The position numbers and the translations under genes are program-made. DNA of 64,000 nt from Trachythela sp. YZ-2020 (Eukaryota; Cnidaria; Anthozoa; Malacalcyonacea; Clavulariidae). Position 1 is the stretch's first letter. Every line of letters starts with the position of its first letter. Positions 42,324-55,986 of this stretch are shown here, piece by piece. The DNA lies in the NCBI GenBank assembly GCA_016169945.1, contig JADLSH010000358.1, forward strand, positions 4,187,001-4,251,000, written 5' to 3'. The notes beneath the pieces are model-generated. The model saw nothing but the letters and a program-made list of their open reading frames with translations. It did no database searches and was not told the DNA's origin.

Positions 42324-42577
42324 ACCGTAAATCCTCTATTAAGCTCCACGGGGACTTATTTGTTTAAGGGAAGTTTGATGGGAGACGTATTAGTCGAGAA
42401 CATTGTCTATGTCAACTTTAAACTTTCATGTTGGTCAAGAGTATTTGACAATTGACTCATCCTGATCTGCTAATCACATTTAACGAGGCTGAAACCTTCA
42501 AATGCTCGTTACAAACATTGACTTTTCTGTTGTATTTCTTTGTTGTATAAGGGAGGGCTTAATAGAGGATTTACGGT
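42324..42577. mobile_element. MITE with ACCGTAAATCCTCTATTAAG ends
   Basis: Perfect 21-bp inverted arms (42324-42344 and 42557-42577) enclose a non-coding 254-bp element. The CTCTATTAAGC part is shared with the motif clusters near 6.7 and 16.5 kb. No clear target duplication. Confidence 0.8.
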
Positions 42578-43789
42578 GTTCATGATTTGTATTTGCGCGC
42601 ATTATTCCAAAAGTAACTGCATTCCCATTATGTCCTCGTTTGGCAGCGTTGGTATGGACTCTCTATTTCCGAGTGCTTTAAGTCAACCATTCAGCACTTG
42701 TAATATCTTGTATATTTTAAATTAAAAGCATATAATGTAAATAGCTTTCGCTCGAAGTTTCTTTACACGCGGGAATATATTTAACAATGCTGATGGGCTT
42801 ATGCTTGGGGATGGCGACTTGTCCTAACTAGCCGGATTAAATTTAGATTTAGGAGGTTAAAGCGACTTAAAGCGATTTAATGCGAGTTAAAGCGTATATT
42901 CTCGTTATAAAACAACTTGAAGTTTAAAGGTATTCTTTCTTGCCTTACATGTTTGAAAAACGATCACGATTTTGAAAAAAAAAGCTTGTCTGTGCATGTT
43001 AAGAAAATTCGCATTTGAAAAACCCTTGCAGCTGCAAAGAAGACTATAGTAAACCAAGACAAAGCGTAAAGAAATGCAAACTTTATGTTAAGATTTGCAT
43101 TTCCTTGAACTTTGTCAATAATTCTGGTGGTCAAAAACAAGCTCTTTAACTAAAATATTATCTATAGTATCGTAAAAAAGTATTGGAATCACACCTGAAG
43201 AGCACGACGTCTTCAGGCCACAGGAGACGAGCGACACTGGAACACCTAGAGGAAAGGTACACACATACAACCTAACTTAACCTAAGGGGCCCCCGCATGC
43301 AATACATACCAAATTATATACCACTGTCGATGAACTCACGAGCTCCTGTGGCCACACGAATCCACCACCTGTACTACAGTACTTAAGTTAACTAAGTTCT
43401 ACAATAACTAAGAAATATTATACTTAAATTAGAGCTGAATAACTGCGACTCTTAATGCCATTTCAGTTTAAGAGTTTAGTTTTCGGTTGAATTAGACACA
43501 AATTTTTCAGCTAACATTTGCGTAGTAACTGATTGTTGTTATCAGATTGATAACTTTACTAAAGTATCAATTCACTCTCATCTAGTTGGATTTTCCACAA
43601 AAACAAGTTAACAGTTATTCAACTCTAATTTTGAACATCAGCAGGCAATGGCTTATTTTCCAAGCACTTTATTACTATACAAGACGCAATAAAGTGGTAA
43701 TTAGCGCATCGCATGCCAATGCCTGACCACGAGAATTCTATAGTAGTGACCATCATCATACCCATGCGTCGGATCGTGATCTTGATCAT
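42578..43789. other. Unassigned stretch
   Basis: Contains a 10-bp minisatellite (next entry). Otherwise no gene, TIR or tandem structure found. Confidence 0.3.
42856..42895 (+). repeat. 10-bp minisatellite, four copies
   Basis: GTTAAAGCGA, CTTAAAGCGA, TTTAATGCGA and GTTAAAGCGT in tandem. Confidence 0.85.
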
Positions 43790-43990
43790 GCACCATCAAC
43801 TTCTGATTCTTCTGATCGTGAGCACAATTTCTGAGCATCAACAAAAGAAACCCCCAAAACTTCTTATTCTTCTGAGCATCGATTTCAGAGCATCAAACGT
43901 CTGATTCTTTTGAGCATCGACTTCTGATCCTTCTGAGTATCAATTTCTGATTCTTCTGAGCAGCAACCTCCCTTCAGATCATCAATTTCA
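43790..43990 (+). repeat. Degenerate TTCTGAGCATC tandem repeat
   Basis: About eight copies of a 21-24-bp unit built on ATTCTTCTGAGCATCGACTT, uneven and diverged. Confidence 0.65.
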
Positions 43991-44903
43991 TCTCAGTTGA
44001 CTTTCGTTCAGCAGACCGCGAATGGTCACGCTCCATCCAGTAGTCTGGCTTTACATTGAATTTCATCTTTTGATCCACCAAGACATTTAGATCTCTTGTA
44101 GATCCTACATTGTACACATTTTTACAAACTATGAAATTTTGGATTGTTAAATGCCGAAAACCCTAACAATAGATTATTTTGGTATGAAGCATTAAAAAAC
44201 TAGAAGGACGGGGGTGTTCAGTTGACATGATCCTAATTGTATTGGAAACTAGCTTCCTTTCAACCACTCAGCGTTAGTCTCCTCATTTCTTTTATCTCCA
44301 TTTGCACAATGTTCTTGACTGGCTGTGTTTTATCTCTTCTTATTGCATGTCCTCATCGTCTAAAAGGCTTGCTTCTTTCATCTTTTCTGCAATGAGTCTA
44401 CCACTCCACATCTTCTCCTGACCAAATTGGCTACTGCTGTTGTGGTGACCCTGCCATTTTTTGTAGTTTGTAATAATTCTTTAATTTGTAATATATATAT
44501 TTTGTTGGCAAATTTAATAAATTAAATTTAAAAATTATTCATTCTGGTCGTATAATCACTGCTGAAGACTATTTCATCGAATTATAATTGATCTACAATT
44601 ACCTATTAAAAGTGCACTGGCAGCTTCTATATAATCAACTTCACGTCCTTAGCCCTAGAATATGGGGAAATCATACAAGAGAAGATATTGACCATAAAAT
44701 TGATGAAATATATGACGAAATTTTACTTGGAGAAGGAACGTAGTTTTGTTATCAAGTGGAGATGTAGGAAAGAAATTTGTCAGTCAAACAAAGAAATGAA
44801 TTGATTATTCGAATCATGACAGCTTTTAAGGACATTGCGTTATTATGCGATTTTAAGGACATTGCGTTAAATGTTCTTATGGTAATGCCAGCTTTACTTC
44901 TCC
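43991..44903. other. Unassigned stretch
   Basis: No feature recognised. A (TA)n-like tract is near 44490. Confidence 0.3.
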
Positions 44904-45590
44904 ATGAATCAATATTTAAGTCAACATCAATGGAGCACTCGCAATGCATATCAATTAAGGCGGTTGAAACAATGGGAATCTGGTGATGTCGATGGTCTGC
45001 TGTGTGACACCGGTACTATTGAAATTAAATTGCCAGCAAATTCAGTGAAGAACGTTTTCATGTTTCAAAATTGTACAGAGTCTATTAATATGAATTCAGC
45101 ATTACGCACAAAGAGATCTAGTGGGCCATCAGGATTGGATACAGATGATTGGAGAAGAAGAACTTTGGAAATGTTGGCAAAAATCTCAGATGTGCACTAG
45201 CCATGTTTGCACGAAAAGTTAGCACCGTTGAAACCAAAGTTAACATTAGTTGACATTTTTGACGAACAACCTGTGCAGATAATGCCTTCAACTCCACCGA
45301 AAGGTTCTTCTTCACAACATCAGATATCTATGCCACCGCGATGACCATTTACATCAGGAATTGTTATAATTGCACACCATCTCGCCTATTTGTTCTTGGT
45401 GGCGTCGAAATCTTATCGTCAGAGGGAACCACACAAGGATGCCATAGGTATTACTCCTTTGTTGGAAGTTATCAAACCTGGGGCATTAGATACATTTAGA
45501 GTGAAGCATGCAGCATTTGCAGATGAATTGGGTGGCCAGAGTTGCAAGACTGCTGCGGTTATGCGGGTACCACCCATGAGGAAGGTTTAG
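44904..45590 (+). pseudogene. Reverse-transcriptase-like fragments (DIRS/Ngaro-like?)
   Basis: Two separated frames. The first (44904-45200) has LRRLKQWESGDVDGLLCDTG and then RSSGPSGLDTDDWRR, like the region before the RT fingers in a retroelement family common in cnidarian genomes. The second (45390-45590) has DAIGITPLLEVIKPGALDTF and HAAFADELGGQSCK, where FADE stands at the place of a FADD-type RT catalytic box, with the second aspartate changed. The sequence between is broken. Family assignment is from memory of similar proteins and uncertain. Confidence 0.4.
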
Positions 45591-46058
45591 TAGCATTGAG
45601 GAAGGTTGAAAGTGAAACATTGAATAAGCATTGCAAAGGCTTGTATTAGTAGCAACAGTCAACACTCAATCACACTTGGAGTACTGCAATATGCCAACTG
45701 GCAAACCTACCCTGGAAAAAGCCTGCTCATCGGAAAACTCTGTGGATACTATGAGCTAGTACACCATAGATGTTGGTGGGGTAATATTGTGACTTTTGGC
45801 CATGTAGTATAAGGAAATTCAAGGACTATTCAGGGCTGAAAAGAAGGCATTAGCAATCGGTAAAAAGTGCTGTTAAACTGTTCAATTATGTCACATACCG
45901 ACAAAATCTAAAGCAAGAAGAATTCAAAGCTTTCAAGCACCTCTTTATCAATTTCAAGGACTTTGCGGGAAGACCTTGAATTGTTGTTCTCAGATTCAAG
46001 GACTTTCAAGTTTTGTACGAACCCTGCAATTAACAGTATTGTCTAAGATTTCAAAATC
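45591..46058. other. Unassigned stretch with hAT-end-like sequence
   Basis: TTCAAGGACTTTCAAG and GTACGAACCCTGCA at 45998-46030 resemble termini of a widespread hAT-type repeat. The opposite end was not found. Confidence 0.3.
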
Positions 46059-46159
46059 AGAGCCACAAGCAGCTTATGGCTGCTTTCGTACGTGGTGATG
46101 TGGTATGTCAATTATGTATTAAGCTGCTCACAAAAGCTGCACAAGCTGCTTGTGGCTCT
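46059..46159. repeat. Perfect 17-bp inverted repeat, 101 bp
   Basis: AGAGCCACAAGCAGCTT (46059-46075) and AAGCTGCTTGTGGCTCT (46143-46159). The loop also contains AGCTGCT-like words. Probably a tiny MITE. Confidence 0.8.
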
Positions 46160-46189
46160 ATAGGCAGAAACTGTTTGTACTGAGTTTGA

Positions 46190-47648
46190 AAGGCTTTAGT
46201 GCCTAAGGTTGTCCATAATCAACTTTATTTATATTTGCAAGAAGAAGACCTACTGTCTACTTCTCAACACGACTTTAGGCCTGTACACTCCACTGTAACT
46301 GCACTACTCGAGATCACTGATATATTGTATCATAATATTGACATTGGTGAACTCAATGGAGTCGTCTTCCTTGACCTTAAAAAGGCATTCGACACAGTTG
46401 ATCATCAAATACTACTGAAGAAACTCAGCTGCTATGGTATAACAGGGACTGCCCACAAATGGTTTTCATTATATTTAGACAATCGTTCACAATATTGTCA
46501 GGTCAATGGAAATATCTCTCAACCATTAAACATGATCAGTGGAATACCACAGGGGTCAATCCTGGGTCCGTTACTATTCCTACTTTATATAAATGACCTC
46601 CCCATATGCTTAAATGGTGCCAAGTGTAATATGTTTGCTGATGACACTCAAATTGATATTTCTAGAAACGACATAAACATGCACTGTAACTGACAAATGC
46701 ATTGAACAATAACTTAGAAAATGATTTCATGGTTGATTGCAAACAAACTTAGCCTGAACACGAAGAAAACAGAGTACATGGTTATAGGGTCACACCACAG
46801 GTTAAACTTAATAGAAACAGACCCACCAGTCTATCTTGGTACAAACAAAATTCAACGAGTAAAAACGACTACGTCATTCGGTTTAATGCTAGACGAATTT
46901 AAGTTAGAATGAGCAGGTAAATAACAATAACAACGAAAGTTAATAAGCGCTTAAATGTACTAAGGAGATTAAGAGAATTCTTAGACATTGAAACATTACT
47001 GATTCTTTATAAAACCTTGGTGCAACCATACTTCGAATATTGTTCTCAAGTGTGGGGCAGCCTCGGCTTCACGTTTGCAGATAAGTTGCAGCGCCTGCAA
47101 AACAGAGCTGTGCGCATCATCACCAAGTGGGATACGAGATCCGTTCTCACGAACTCTTGCGAAACCTAAACCTTGACAACCTGGGGACTAGAAGGACCCA
47201 ACAACTCGCAACACTAATGTTTAAGGTCAGACATTCAATGGTTCTTAACTCCATCTCAAACATATTTCAAAGAACCGATCAGGTACATAATTATCAAACG
47301 AGATAGCTACAATTCAATTATCTGCCTCCTAAACCCAAAACTAATTTTAAGAAAAAATCATTTAGATACAGGGGTGCGGTGGCATGGAACAATTTACCAT
47401 GTGATCTTAAAAGATCGGAAACTATTCATTCTTTGAAGAATCATATAAACCAAATATGATATGGTTTCGGATCTTACGAGAGCACATCTAATAATCATAT
47501 ATAATTGTAATTAATTAATTTTTTCCCATCTTGTAAATATTTTATACATACGGCCTATTGGAAGATCACTTATCTTTGTTTGCCTGTAAATAGATTATAC
47601 ATAGTGAAATAGTCCCACAAAATAAAGTTTTAATAATAATAATAAAAT
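46190..47648 (+). mobile_element. 5'-truncated CR1/L2-like LINE next to the satellite
   Basis: RT palm, thumb and C-terminal sequence followed by a short 3' UTR with AATAAAG and an (AAT)n tail at about 47622-47648. The tail directly abuts the first satellite monomer. No satellite lies left of it, so it sits exactly at the array edge. Confidence 0.85.
46199..47460 (+). pseudogene. LINE RT domain, 5'-truncated and broken
   Basis: The frame at 46199-46693 starts in the RT fingers (PVHSTVTALLEITDILYHNI) and has GVVFLDLKKAFDTVDHQILL, SGIPQGSILGPLLFLLYIND and the FADD box (CNMFADDTQID), then stops. A second frame (46721-46912) has LIANKLSLNTKKTEYMVIGS. Further thumb and C-terminal sequence to about 47460 is in several frames. 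The catalytic residues survive in the first frame. The subfamily is close to the element at 3.1-6.3 kb. Confidence 0.85.
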
Positions 47649-48783
47649 AATCGCTGATAAGCTGGTATATTCCAGTTCAATGATGGTAACAAGTTTTTAC
47701 AACGAATCGCTGATAAGCAATGGTATATTTCAGCTCAATGATGGTAACAAATTTATACAAGGCATCGCTGATAAGTAATGGTATATTCTAGCTACACAAT
47801 GGAAAAAAGGTTTATACAGGGTATCGTGGATAATAAAAGAATATTCCAGTGACATAATGTAAAGCTGATAAGTAGCGGTGTATTTCAATGATATAATGGT
47901 AACAAGTTTATCCAAGGTGTAGCTGATAAGTAATGTTACACTTTAGTGACATAATGGTAACAAGTTATAGAACGTATCGCTGATAATTAAGCAATGGTAT
48001 ATATTCCAGTGACATACTGGTAACAAGTTTATACAAGGAATCGCTGATAAGCAGTGGTATATTGCAGTTCAATCATGGTAACAAGTTTAAACAAAGTATC
48101 GCTGGTAAGCAATGGTATATTCCAGTTCAATGATAATAACAAATTTATACAAGATATCATTGATAGGCAATGGCATATTCCAGTCAGATAATGGCAACAA
48201 CTTTATAAAAAACGACTCGCTCATAACGGTGTATTCCAGTTGGATAACATGGTAAGAAATTTATACAAAGAATTCCTGAAGGTAATGCTATATTCCAGTA
48301 GCATAATGGTGTGTACAATGTATCGCTGATAAATAATGCAATATTCCAGTGACATAATGGTAGCAAGTTTATACAAGCTATCGCTGATAAGTAATGTTAT
48401 ACTTCAGTGACATAATGGTAACAAGTTATAGAAGGTATCCTGATAAGTAATGGTATATATTCCAATGACATATGGGTAACAAGTTTATGCAAGGAATCGC
48501 TGAAAAGCAATGGTATATTCCAGTTCAATGATGGTAACAAGTTTATACAAGGTATTGCTGACAAGAAATGGTATATTTCAGTGAGGTAATGGTACCAAGT
48601 TGATTCAATGTATCACTGGTAAGTAATGGTATATTCAAGTGACATAATGGCAACAAGTTTATACAGGGTGTCGTAGATAAGTAATGGTATATTCCAGTGA
48701 CATAATGGTAACAAGTTTATAGACGGAATCGCTGATAAGAAACAGTGAATTTCTTTGACATAACGGTAACAAGTTTTTACAAG
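47649..48783. repeat. Left edge of the satellite, diverged monomers
   Basis: About 19-20 monomers with more substitutions and length changes than the centre. The last part (about 48720-48783) matches the segment at 50058-50120 of the higher-order unit, then jumps to the unit position seen at 50585, i.e. about 465 bp (roughly 8 monomers) is skipped. Confidence 0.9.
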
Positions 48784-50584
48784 GATAAGCAATGGCATAT
48801 TCTAGCCCAATAATTGTAACAATTTTATACTGGGTTTCGCTGATAAGCAATGGTGTCAATGGTATATTCCAGTGAGTTAATAGTAACACGTTTATTAAGA
48901 AATCGCTGAAAAGTAATAGAATATTCCCGTTCAATGATTGTAACAATTTTATACAAGGAATCGCGGATAAGTAATTGTATATTCCAGTGACATAATGGTA
49001 AGAAGTATATACAAGGTATCGCCGATAAGTAACGGTGTATTTCATTGAAATAATGGTAACAAGTTTGTACAAGGAATCGCTGATAAGCCATAGTATATTC
49101 CAGTGACATAATGGTAACAAGTTTATAGAAGGTATCGTTAAAAAGCAATTGATGGTATATTCCAGTTCAGTGACGGTAAGAAGTTTATACAAGGTATCAT
49201 TGACAAGTAACAGCATATTCCAATCACATAATGGTAACAAGTCTATAAAGAATGAGTTGCTGATAAAGGTGTATTCCAGTTTGAAAACATGGTAAGAAGT
49301 TTATACAAGGAATTGCTGAAGGTAATGCTATATTCAATGGCAGTGGCATAATGGTAACAAGTTTATACCAGGTACGCTGAGAAGCAATGATATATTCCAG
49401 TCCAGTCATAGTAACACATTTATACAAGGTATCATTGATAAGTAATCGCATACTCCAGTCATACTTCTAGTTGGATAACATGGTAAGAAATTTATACAAG
49501 GAATAGCTGAAGGTAATGCTATATCCCAGTGGCATAGTGGTGTGTACAATGTATCGCTGATAAGTAATGCAATTCTCCAGTGACATAATGCTAACAGATC
49601 TATAGAAGGTATCGCTGATAAGCAATGGTATATTTCAGTTCAATCATGGTAACAAGTTTATACAAGGTATCATTGATAAGTAATGGCATATTGCAGTTCA
49701 ATCATCGTAACAAGTTTGAACAAAGTATCGCTGCTAAGCAATGGTATATTCCAGTTCAATGATAGTAACAAGTTTATACAAGGTATCATTGATAAGTAAT
49801 GGCATATTCCAGTCATATAATAGTAACAAGTTTATATAGAATGACTCGCTGATAATGGTGTGTTCCAGTTGGATAACATGGTAAGATGTTTATACAAGGA
49901 ATTGCTGAAGGTAATGCTATATTCCAGTAGCATAATCGTGTGCACAATGTATCGCTGATAAGTAATGCAATATTCCAGTGACATAATGGTAGAAAGTTTA
50001 TACAAGCTATCGCTGATAAGTAATGTAATACTTTAGTGACATAATGGTAACAAGTTTATAGACGGAATCGCTGATAAGAAACAGTGAATTTCTTTGACAT
50101 AACGGTAACAAGTTTTTACAAGGAATCGCTGATAAGCAATGGTATATGCCAGTGGCATAATGGTAATAAGTTTATACCAGATGTCGCTGATAACAATTGT
50201 ATAATCCAGTTCAATCATGGCAACAAGTTTGTACAATGTATCGTAGGTAAGCTATTGAATATTCCAGTTAAATGATTGTAACAAGTTTATACAAGGTATC
50301 GCTGATAAGAAATTGTATATTTCAGTGACGTTATGGTAACAAGTTTTACAAGGTATCATTCATGAGTAATGGCATATTCTACTCACATAATGGTAACAAG
50401 ATTATAAAGAATGACTTGCTGATAATGGTGTATTCCAGTTTGAGAACATGGTAATCAATTTATACAAGGAATTGCTGAAGGTGATACTATATTCGAGTGG
50501 CATAATGGTATGTACAAGGTATCGCTGATAAACAATGCTATATTCCAGTGACATAATGGTAACAAGTTTATACAAGGAATCGCT
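48784..50584. repeat. Higher-order unit, copy 1 (1801 bp)
   Basis: Private changes such as CAATTGATGG at 49146 and TTTATATAGAATG near 49830. Shares ATGTATCGTAGG (near 50236) with copy 3. Confidence 0.95.
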
Positions 50585-52385
50585 GATAAGCAATGGCATA
50601 TTCTAGCCCAATAATTGTAACAATTTTATACTGGGTTTCGCTGATAAGCAATGGTGTCAATGGTATATTCCAGTGAGTTAATAGTAACACGTTTATTAAG
50701 AAATCGCTGAAAAGTAATAGAATATTCCCGTTCAATGATTGTAACAATTTTATACAAGGAATCGCGGATAAGTAATTGTATATTCCAGTGACATAATGGT
50801 AAGAAGTATATACAAGGTATCGCCGATAAGTAACGGTGTATTTCATTGAAATAATGGTAACAAGTTTGTACAAGGAATCGCTGATAAGCCATAGTATATT
50901 CCAGTGACATAATGGTAACAAGTTTATAGAAGGTATCGTTAAAAAGCAATTTATGGTATATTCCAGTTCAGTGACGGTAAGAAGTTTATACAAGGTATCA
51001 TTGACAAGTAACAGCATATTCCAATCACATAATGGTAACAAGTCTATAAAGAATGAGTTGCTGATAAAGGTGTATTCCAGTTTGAAAACATGGTAAGAAG
51101 TTTATACAAGGAATTGCTGAAGGTAATGCTATATTCAATGGCAGTGGCATAATGGTAACAAGTTTATACCAGGTACGCTGAGAAGCAATGATATATTCCA
51201 GTCCAGTCATAGTAACACATTTATACAAGGTATCATTGATAAGTAATCGCATACTCCAGTCATACTTCTAGTTGGATAACATGGTAAGAAATTTATACAA
51301 GGAATAGCTGAAGGTAATGCTATATCCCAGTGGCATAGTGGTGTGTACAATGTATCGCTGATAAGTAATGCAATTCTCCAGTGACATAATGCTAACAGAT
51401 CTATAGAAGGTATCGCTGATAAGCAATGGTATATTTCAGTTCAATCATGGTAACAAGTTTATACAAGGTATCATTGATAAGTAATGGCATATTGCAGTTC
51501 AATCATCGTAACAAGTTTGAACAAAGTATCGCTGCTAAGCAATGGTATATTCCAGTTCAATGATAGTAACAAGTTTATACAAGGTATCATTGATAAGTAA
51601 TGGCATATTCCAGTCATATAATAGTAACAAGTTTATAAAGAATGACTCGCTGATAATGGTGTGTTCCAGTTGGATAACATGGTAAGATGTTTATACAAGG
51701 AATTGCTGAAGGTAATGCTATATTCCAGTAGCATAATCGTGTGCACAATGTATCGCTGATAAGTAATGCAATATTCCAGTGACATAATGGTAGAAAGTTT
51801 ATACAAGCTATCGCTGATAAGTAATGTAATACTTTAGTGACATAATGGTAACAAGTTTATAGACGGAATCGCTGATAAGAAACAGTGAATTTCTTTGACA
51901 TAACGGTAACAAGTTTTTACAAGGAATCGCTGATAAGCAATGGTATATGCCAGTGGCATAATGGTAATAAGTTTATACCAGATGTCGCTGATAACAATTG
52001 TATAATCCAGTTCAATCATGGCAACAAGTTTGTACAAAGTATCGCAGGTAAGCTATTGAATATTCCAGTTAAATGATTGTAACAAGTTTATACAAGGTAT
52101 CGCTGATAAGAAATTGTATATTTCAGTGACGTTATGGTAACAAGTTTTACAAGGTATCATTCATGAGTAATGCCATATTCTACTCACATAATGGTAACAA
52201 GATTATAAAGAATGACTTGCTGATAATGGTGTATTCCAGTTTGAGAACATGGTAATCAATTTATACAAGGAATTGCTGAAGGTGATACTATATTCGAGTG
52301 GCATAATGGTATGTACAAGGTATCGCTGATAAACAATGCTATATTCCAGTGACATAATGGTAACAAGTTTATACAAGGAATCGCT
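50585..52385. repeat. Higher-order unit, copy 2 (1801 bp)
   Basis: Has the AAAGTATCGCAGG variant near 52037. Private ATGCCATATTC near 52170. Confidence 0.95.
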
Positions 52386-54185
52386 GATAAGCAATGGCAT
52401 ATTCTAGCCCAATAATTGTAACAATTTTATACTGGGTTTCGCTGATAAGCAATGGTGTCAATGGTATATTCCAGTGAGTTAATAGTAACACGTTTATTAA
52501 GAAATCGCTGAAAAGTAATAGAATATTCCCGTTCAATGATTGTAACAATTTTATACAAGGAATCGCGGATAAGTAATTGTATATTCCAGTGACATAATGG
52601 TAAGAAGTATATACAAGGTATCGCCGATAAGTAACGGTGTATTTCATTGAAATAATGGTAACAAGTTTGTACAAGGAATCGCTGATAAGCCATAGTATAT
52701 TCCAGTGACATAATGGTAACAAGTTTATAGAAGGTATCGTTAAAAGCAATTTATGGTATATTCCAGTTCAGTGACGGTAAGAAGTTTATACAAGGTATCA
52801 TTGACAAGTAACAGCATATTCCAATCACATAATGGTAACAAGTCTATAAAGAATGAGTTGCTGATAAAGGTGTATTCCAGTTTGAAAACATGGTAAGAAG
52901 TTTATACAAGGAATTGCTGAAGGTAATGCTATATTCAATGGCAGTGGCATAATGGTAACAAGTTTATACCAGGTACGCTGAGAAGCAATGATATATTCCA
53001 GTCCAGTCATAGTAACACATTTATACAAGGTATCATTGATAAGTAATCGCATACTCCAGTCATACTTCTAGTTGGATAACATGGTAAGAAATTTATACAA
53101 GGAATAGCTGAAGGTAATGCTATATCCCAGTGGCATAGTGGTGTGTACAATGTATCGCTGATAAGTAATGCAATTCTCCAGTGACATAATGCTAACAGAT
53201 CTATAGAAGGTATCGCTGATAAGCAATGGTATATTTCAGTTCAATCATGGTAACAAGTTTATACAAGGTATCATTGATAAGTAATGGCATATTGCAGTTC
53301 AATCATCGTAACAAGTTTGAACAAAGTATCGCTGCTAAGCAATGGTATATTCCAGTTCAATGATAGTAACAAGTTTATACAAGGTATCATTGATAAGTAA
53401 TGGCATATTCCAGTCATATAATAGTAACAAGTTTATAAAGAATGACTCGTTGATAATGGTGTGTTCCAGTTGGATAACATGGTAAGATGTTTATACAAGG
53501 AATTGCTGAAGGTAATGCTATATTCCAGTAGCATAATCGTGTGCACAATGTATCGCTGATAAGTAATGCAATATTCCAGTGACATAATGGTAGAAAGTTT
53601 ATACAAGCTATCGCTGATAAGTAATGTAATACTTTAGTGACATAATGGTAACAAGTTTATAGACGGAATCGCTGATAAGAAACAGTGAATTTCTTTGACA
53701 TAACGGTAACAAGTTTTTACAAGGAATCGCTGATAAGCAATGGTATATGCCAGTGGCATAATGGTAATAAGTTTATACCAGATGTCGCTGATAACAATTG
53801 TATAATCCAGTTCAATCATGGCAACAAGTTTGTACAATGTATCGTAGGTAAGCTATTGAATATTCCAGTTAAATGATTGTAACAAGTTTATACAAGGTAT
53901 CGCTGATAAGAAATTGTATATTTCAGTGACGTTATGGTAACAAGTTTTACAAGGTATCATTCATGAGTAATGGCATATTCTACTCACATAATGGTAACAA
54001 GATTATAAAGAATGACTTGCTGATAATGGTGTATTCCAGTTTGAGAACATGGTAATCAATTTATACAAGGAATTGCTGAAGGTGATACTATATTCGAGTG
54101 GCATAATGGTATGTACAAGGTATCGCTGATAAACAATGCTATATTCCAGTGACATAATGGTAACAAGTTTATACAAGGAATCGCT
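52386..54185. repeat. Higher-order unit, copy 3 (1800 bp)
   Basis: One A missing in the A run at 52742 (shared with copy 6). ATGTATCGTAGG variant as in copy 1. Private GACTCGTTGAT near 53446. Confidence 0.95.
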
Positions 54186-55986
54186 GATAAGCAATGGCAT
54201 ATTCTAGCCCAATAATTGTAACAATTTTATACTGGGTTTCGCTGATAAGCAATGGTGTCAATGGTATATTCCAGTGAGTTAATAGTAACACGTTTATTAA
54301 GAAATCGCTGAAAAGTAATAGAATATTCCCGTTCAATGATTGTAACAATTTTATACAAGGAATCGCGGATAAGTAATTGTATATTCCAGTGACATAATGG
54401 TAAGAAGTATATACAAGGTATCGCCGATAAGTAACGGTGTATTTCATTGAAATAATGGTAACAAGTTTGTACAAGGAATCGCTGATAAGCCATAGTATAT
54501 TCCAGTGACATAATGGTAACAAGTTTATAGAAGGTATCGTTAAAAAGCAATTTATGGTATATTCCAGTTCAGTGACGGTAAGAAGTTTATACAAGGTATC
54601 ATTGACAAGTAACAGCATATTCCAATCACATAATGGTAACAAGTCTATAAAGAATGAGTTGCTGATAAAGGTGTATTCCAGTTTGAAAACATGGTAAGAA
54701 GTTTATACAAGGAATTGCTGAAGGTAATGCTATATTCAATGGCAGTGGCATAATGGTAACAAGTTTATACCAGGTACGCTGAGAAGCAATGATATATTCC
54801 AGTCCAGTCATAGTAACACATTTATACAAGGTATCATTGATAAGTAATCGCATACTCCAGTCATACTTCTAGTTGGATAACATGGTAAGAAATTTATACA
54901 AGGAATAGCTGAAGGTAATGCTATATCCCAGTGGCATAGTGGTGTGTACAATGTATCGCTGATAAGTAATGCAATTCTCCAGTGACATAATGCTAACAGA
55001 TCTATAGAAGGTATCGCTGATAAGCAATGGTATATTTCAGTTCAATCATGGTAACAAGTTTATACAAGGTATCATTGATAAGTAATGGCATATTGCAGTT
55101 CAATCATCGTAACAAGTTTGAACAAAGTATCGCTGCTAAGCAATGGTATATTCCAGTTCAATGATAGTAACAAGTTTATACAAGGTATCATTGATAAGTA
55201 ATGGCATATTCCAGTCATATAATAGTAACAAGTTTATAAAGAATGACTCGCTGATAATGGTGTGTTCCAGTTGGATAACATGGTAAGATGTTTATACAAG
55301 GAATTGCTGAAGGTAATGCTATATTCCAGTAGCATAATCGTGTGCACAATGTATCGCTGATAAGTAATGCAATATTCCAGTGACATAATGGTAGAAAGTT
55401 TATACAAGCTATCGCTGATAAGTAATGTAATACTTTAGTGACATAATGGTAACAAGTTTATAGACGGAATCGCTGATAAGAAACAGTGAATTTCTTTGAC
55501 ATAACGGTAACAAGTTTTTACAAGGAATCGCTGATAAGCAATGGTATATGCCAGTGGCATAATGGTAATAAGTTTATACCAGATGTCGCTGATAACAATT
55601 GTATAATCCAGTTCAATCATGGCAACAAGTTTGTACAAAGTATCGCAGGTAAGCTATTGAATATTCCAGTTAAATGATTGTAACAAGTTTATACAAGGTA
55701 TCGCTGATAAGAAATTGTATATTTCAGTGACGTTATGGTAACAAGTTTTACAAGGTATCATTCATGAGTAATGGCATATTCTACTCACATAATGGTAACA
55801 AGATTATAAAGAATGACTTGCTGATAATGGTGTATTCCAGTTTGAGAACATGGTAATCAATTTATACAAGGAATTGCTGAAGGTGATACTATATTCGAGT
55901 GGCATAATGGTATGTACAAGGTATCGCTGATAAACAATGCTATATTCCAGTGACATAATGGTAACAAGTTTATACAAGGAATCGCT
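54186..55986. repeat. Higher-order unit, copy 4 (1801 bp)
   Basis: AAAGTATCGCAGG variant. No indel relative to the 1801-bp form. Confidence 0.95.
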
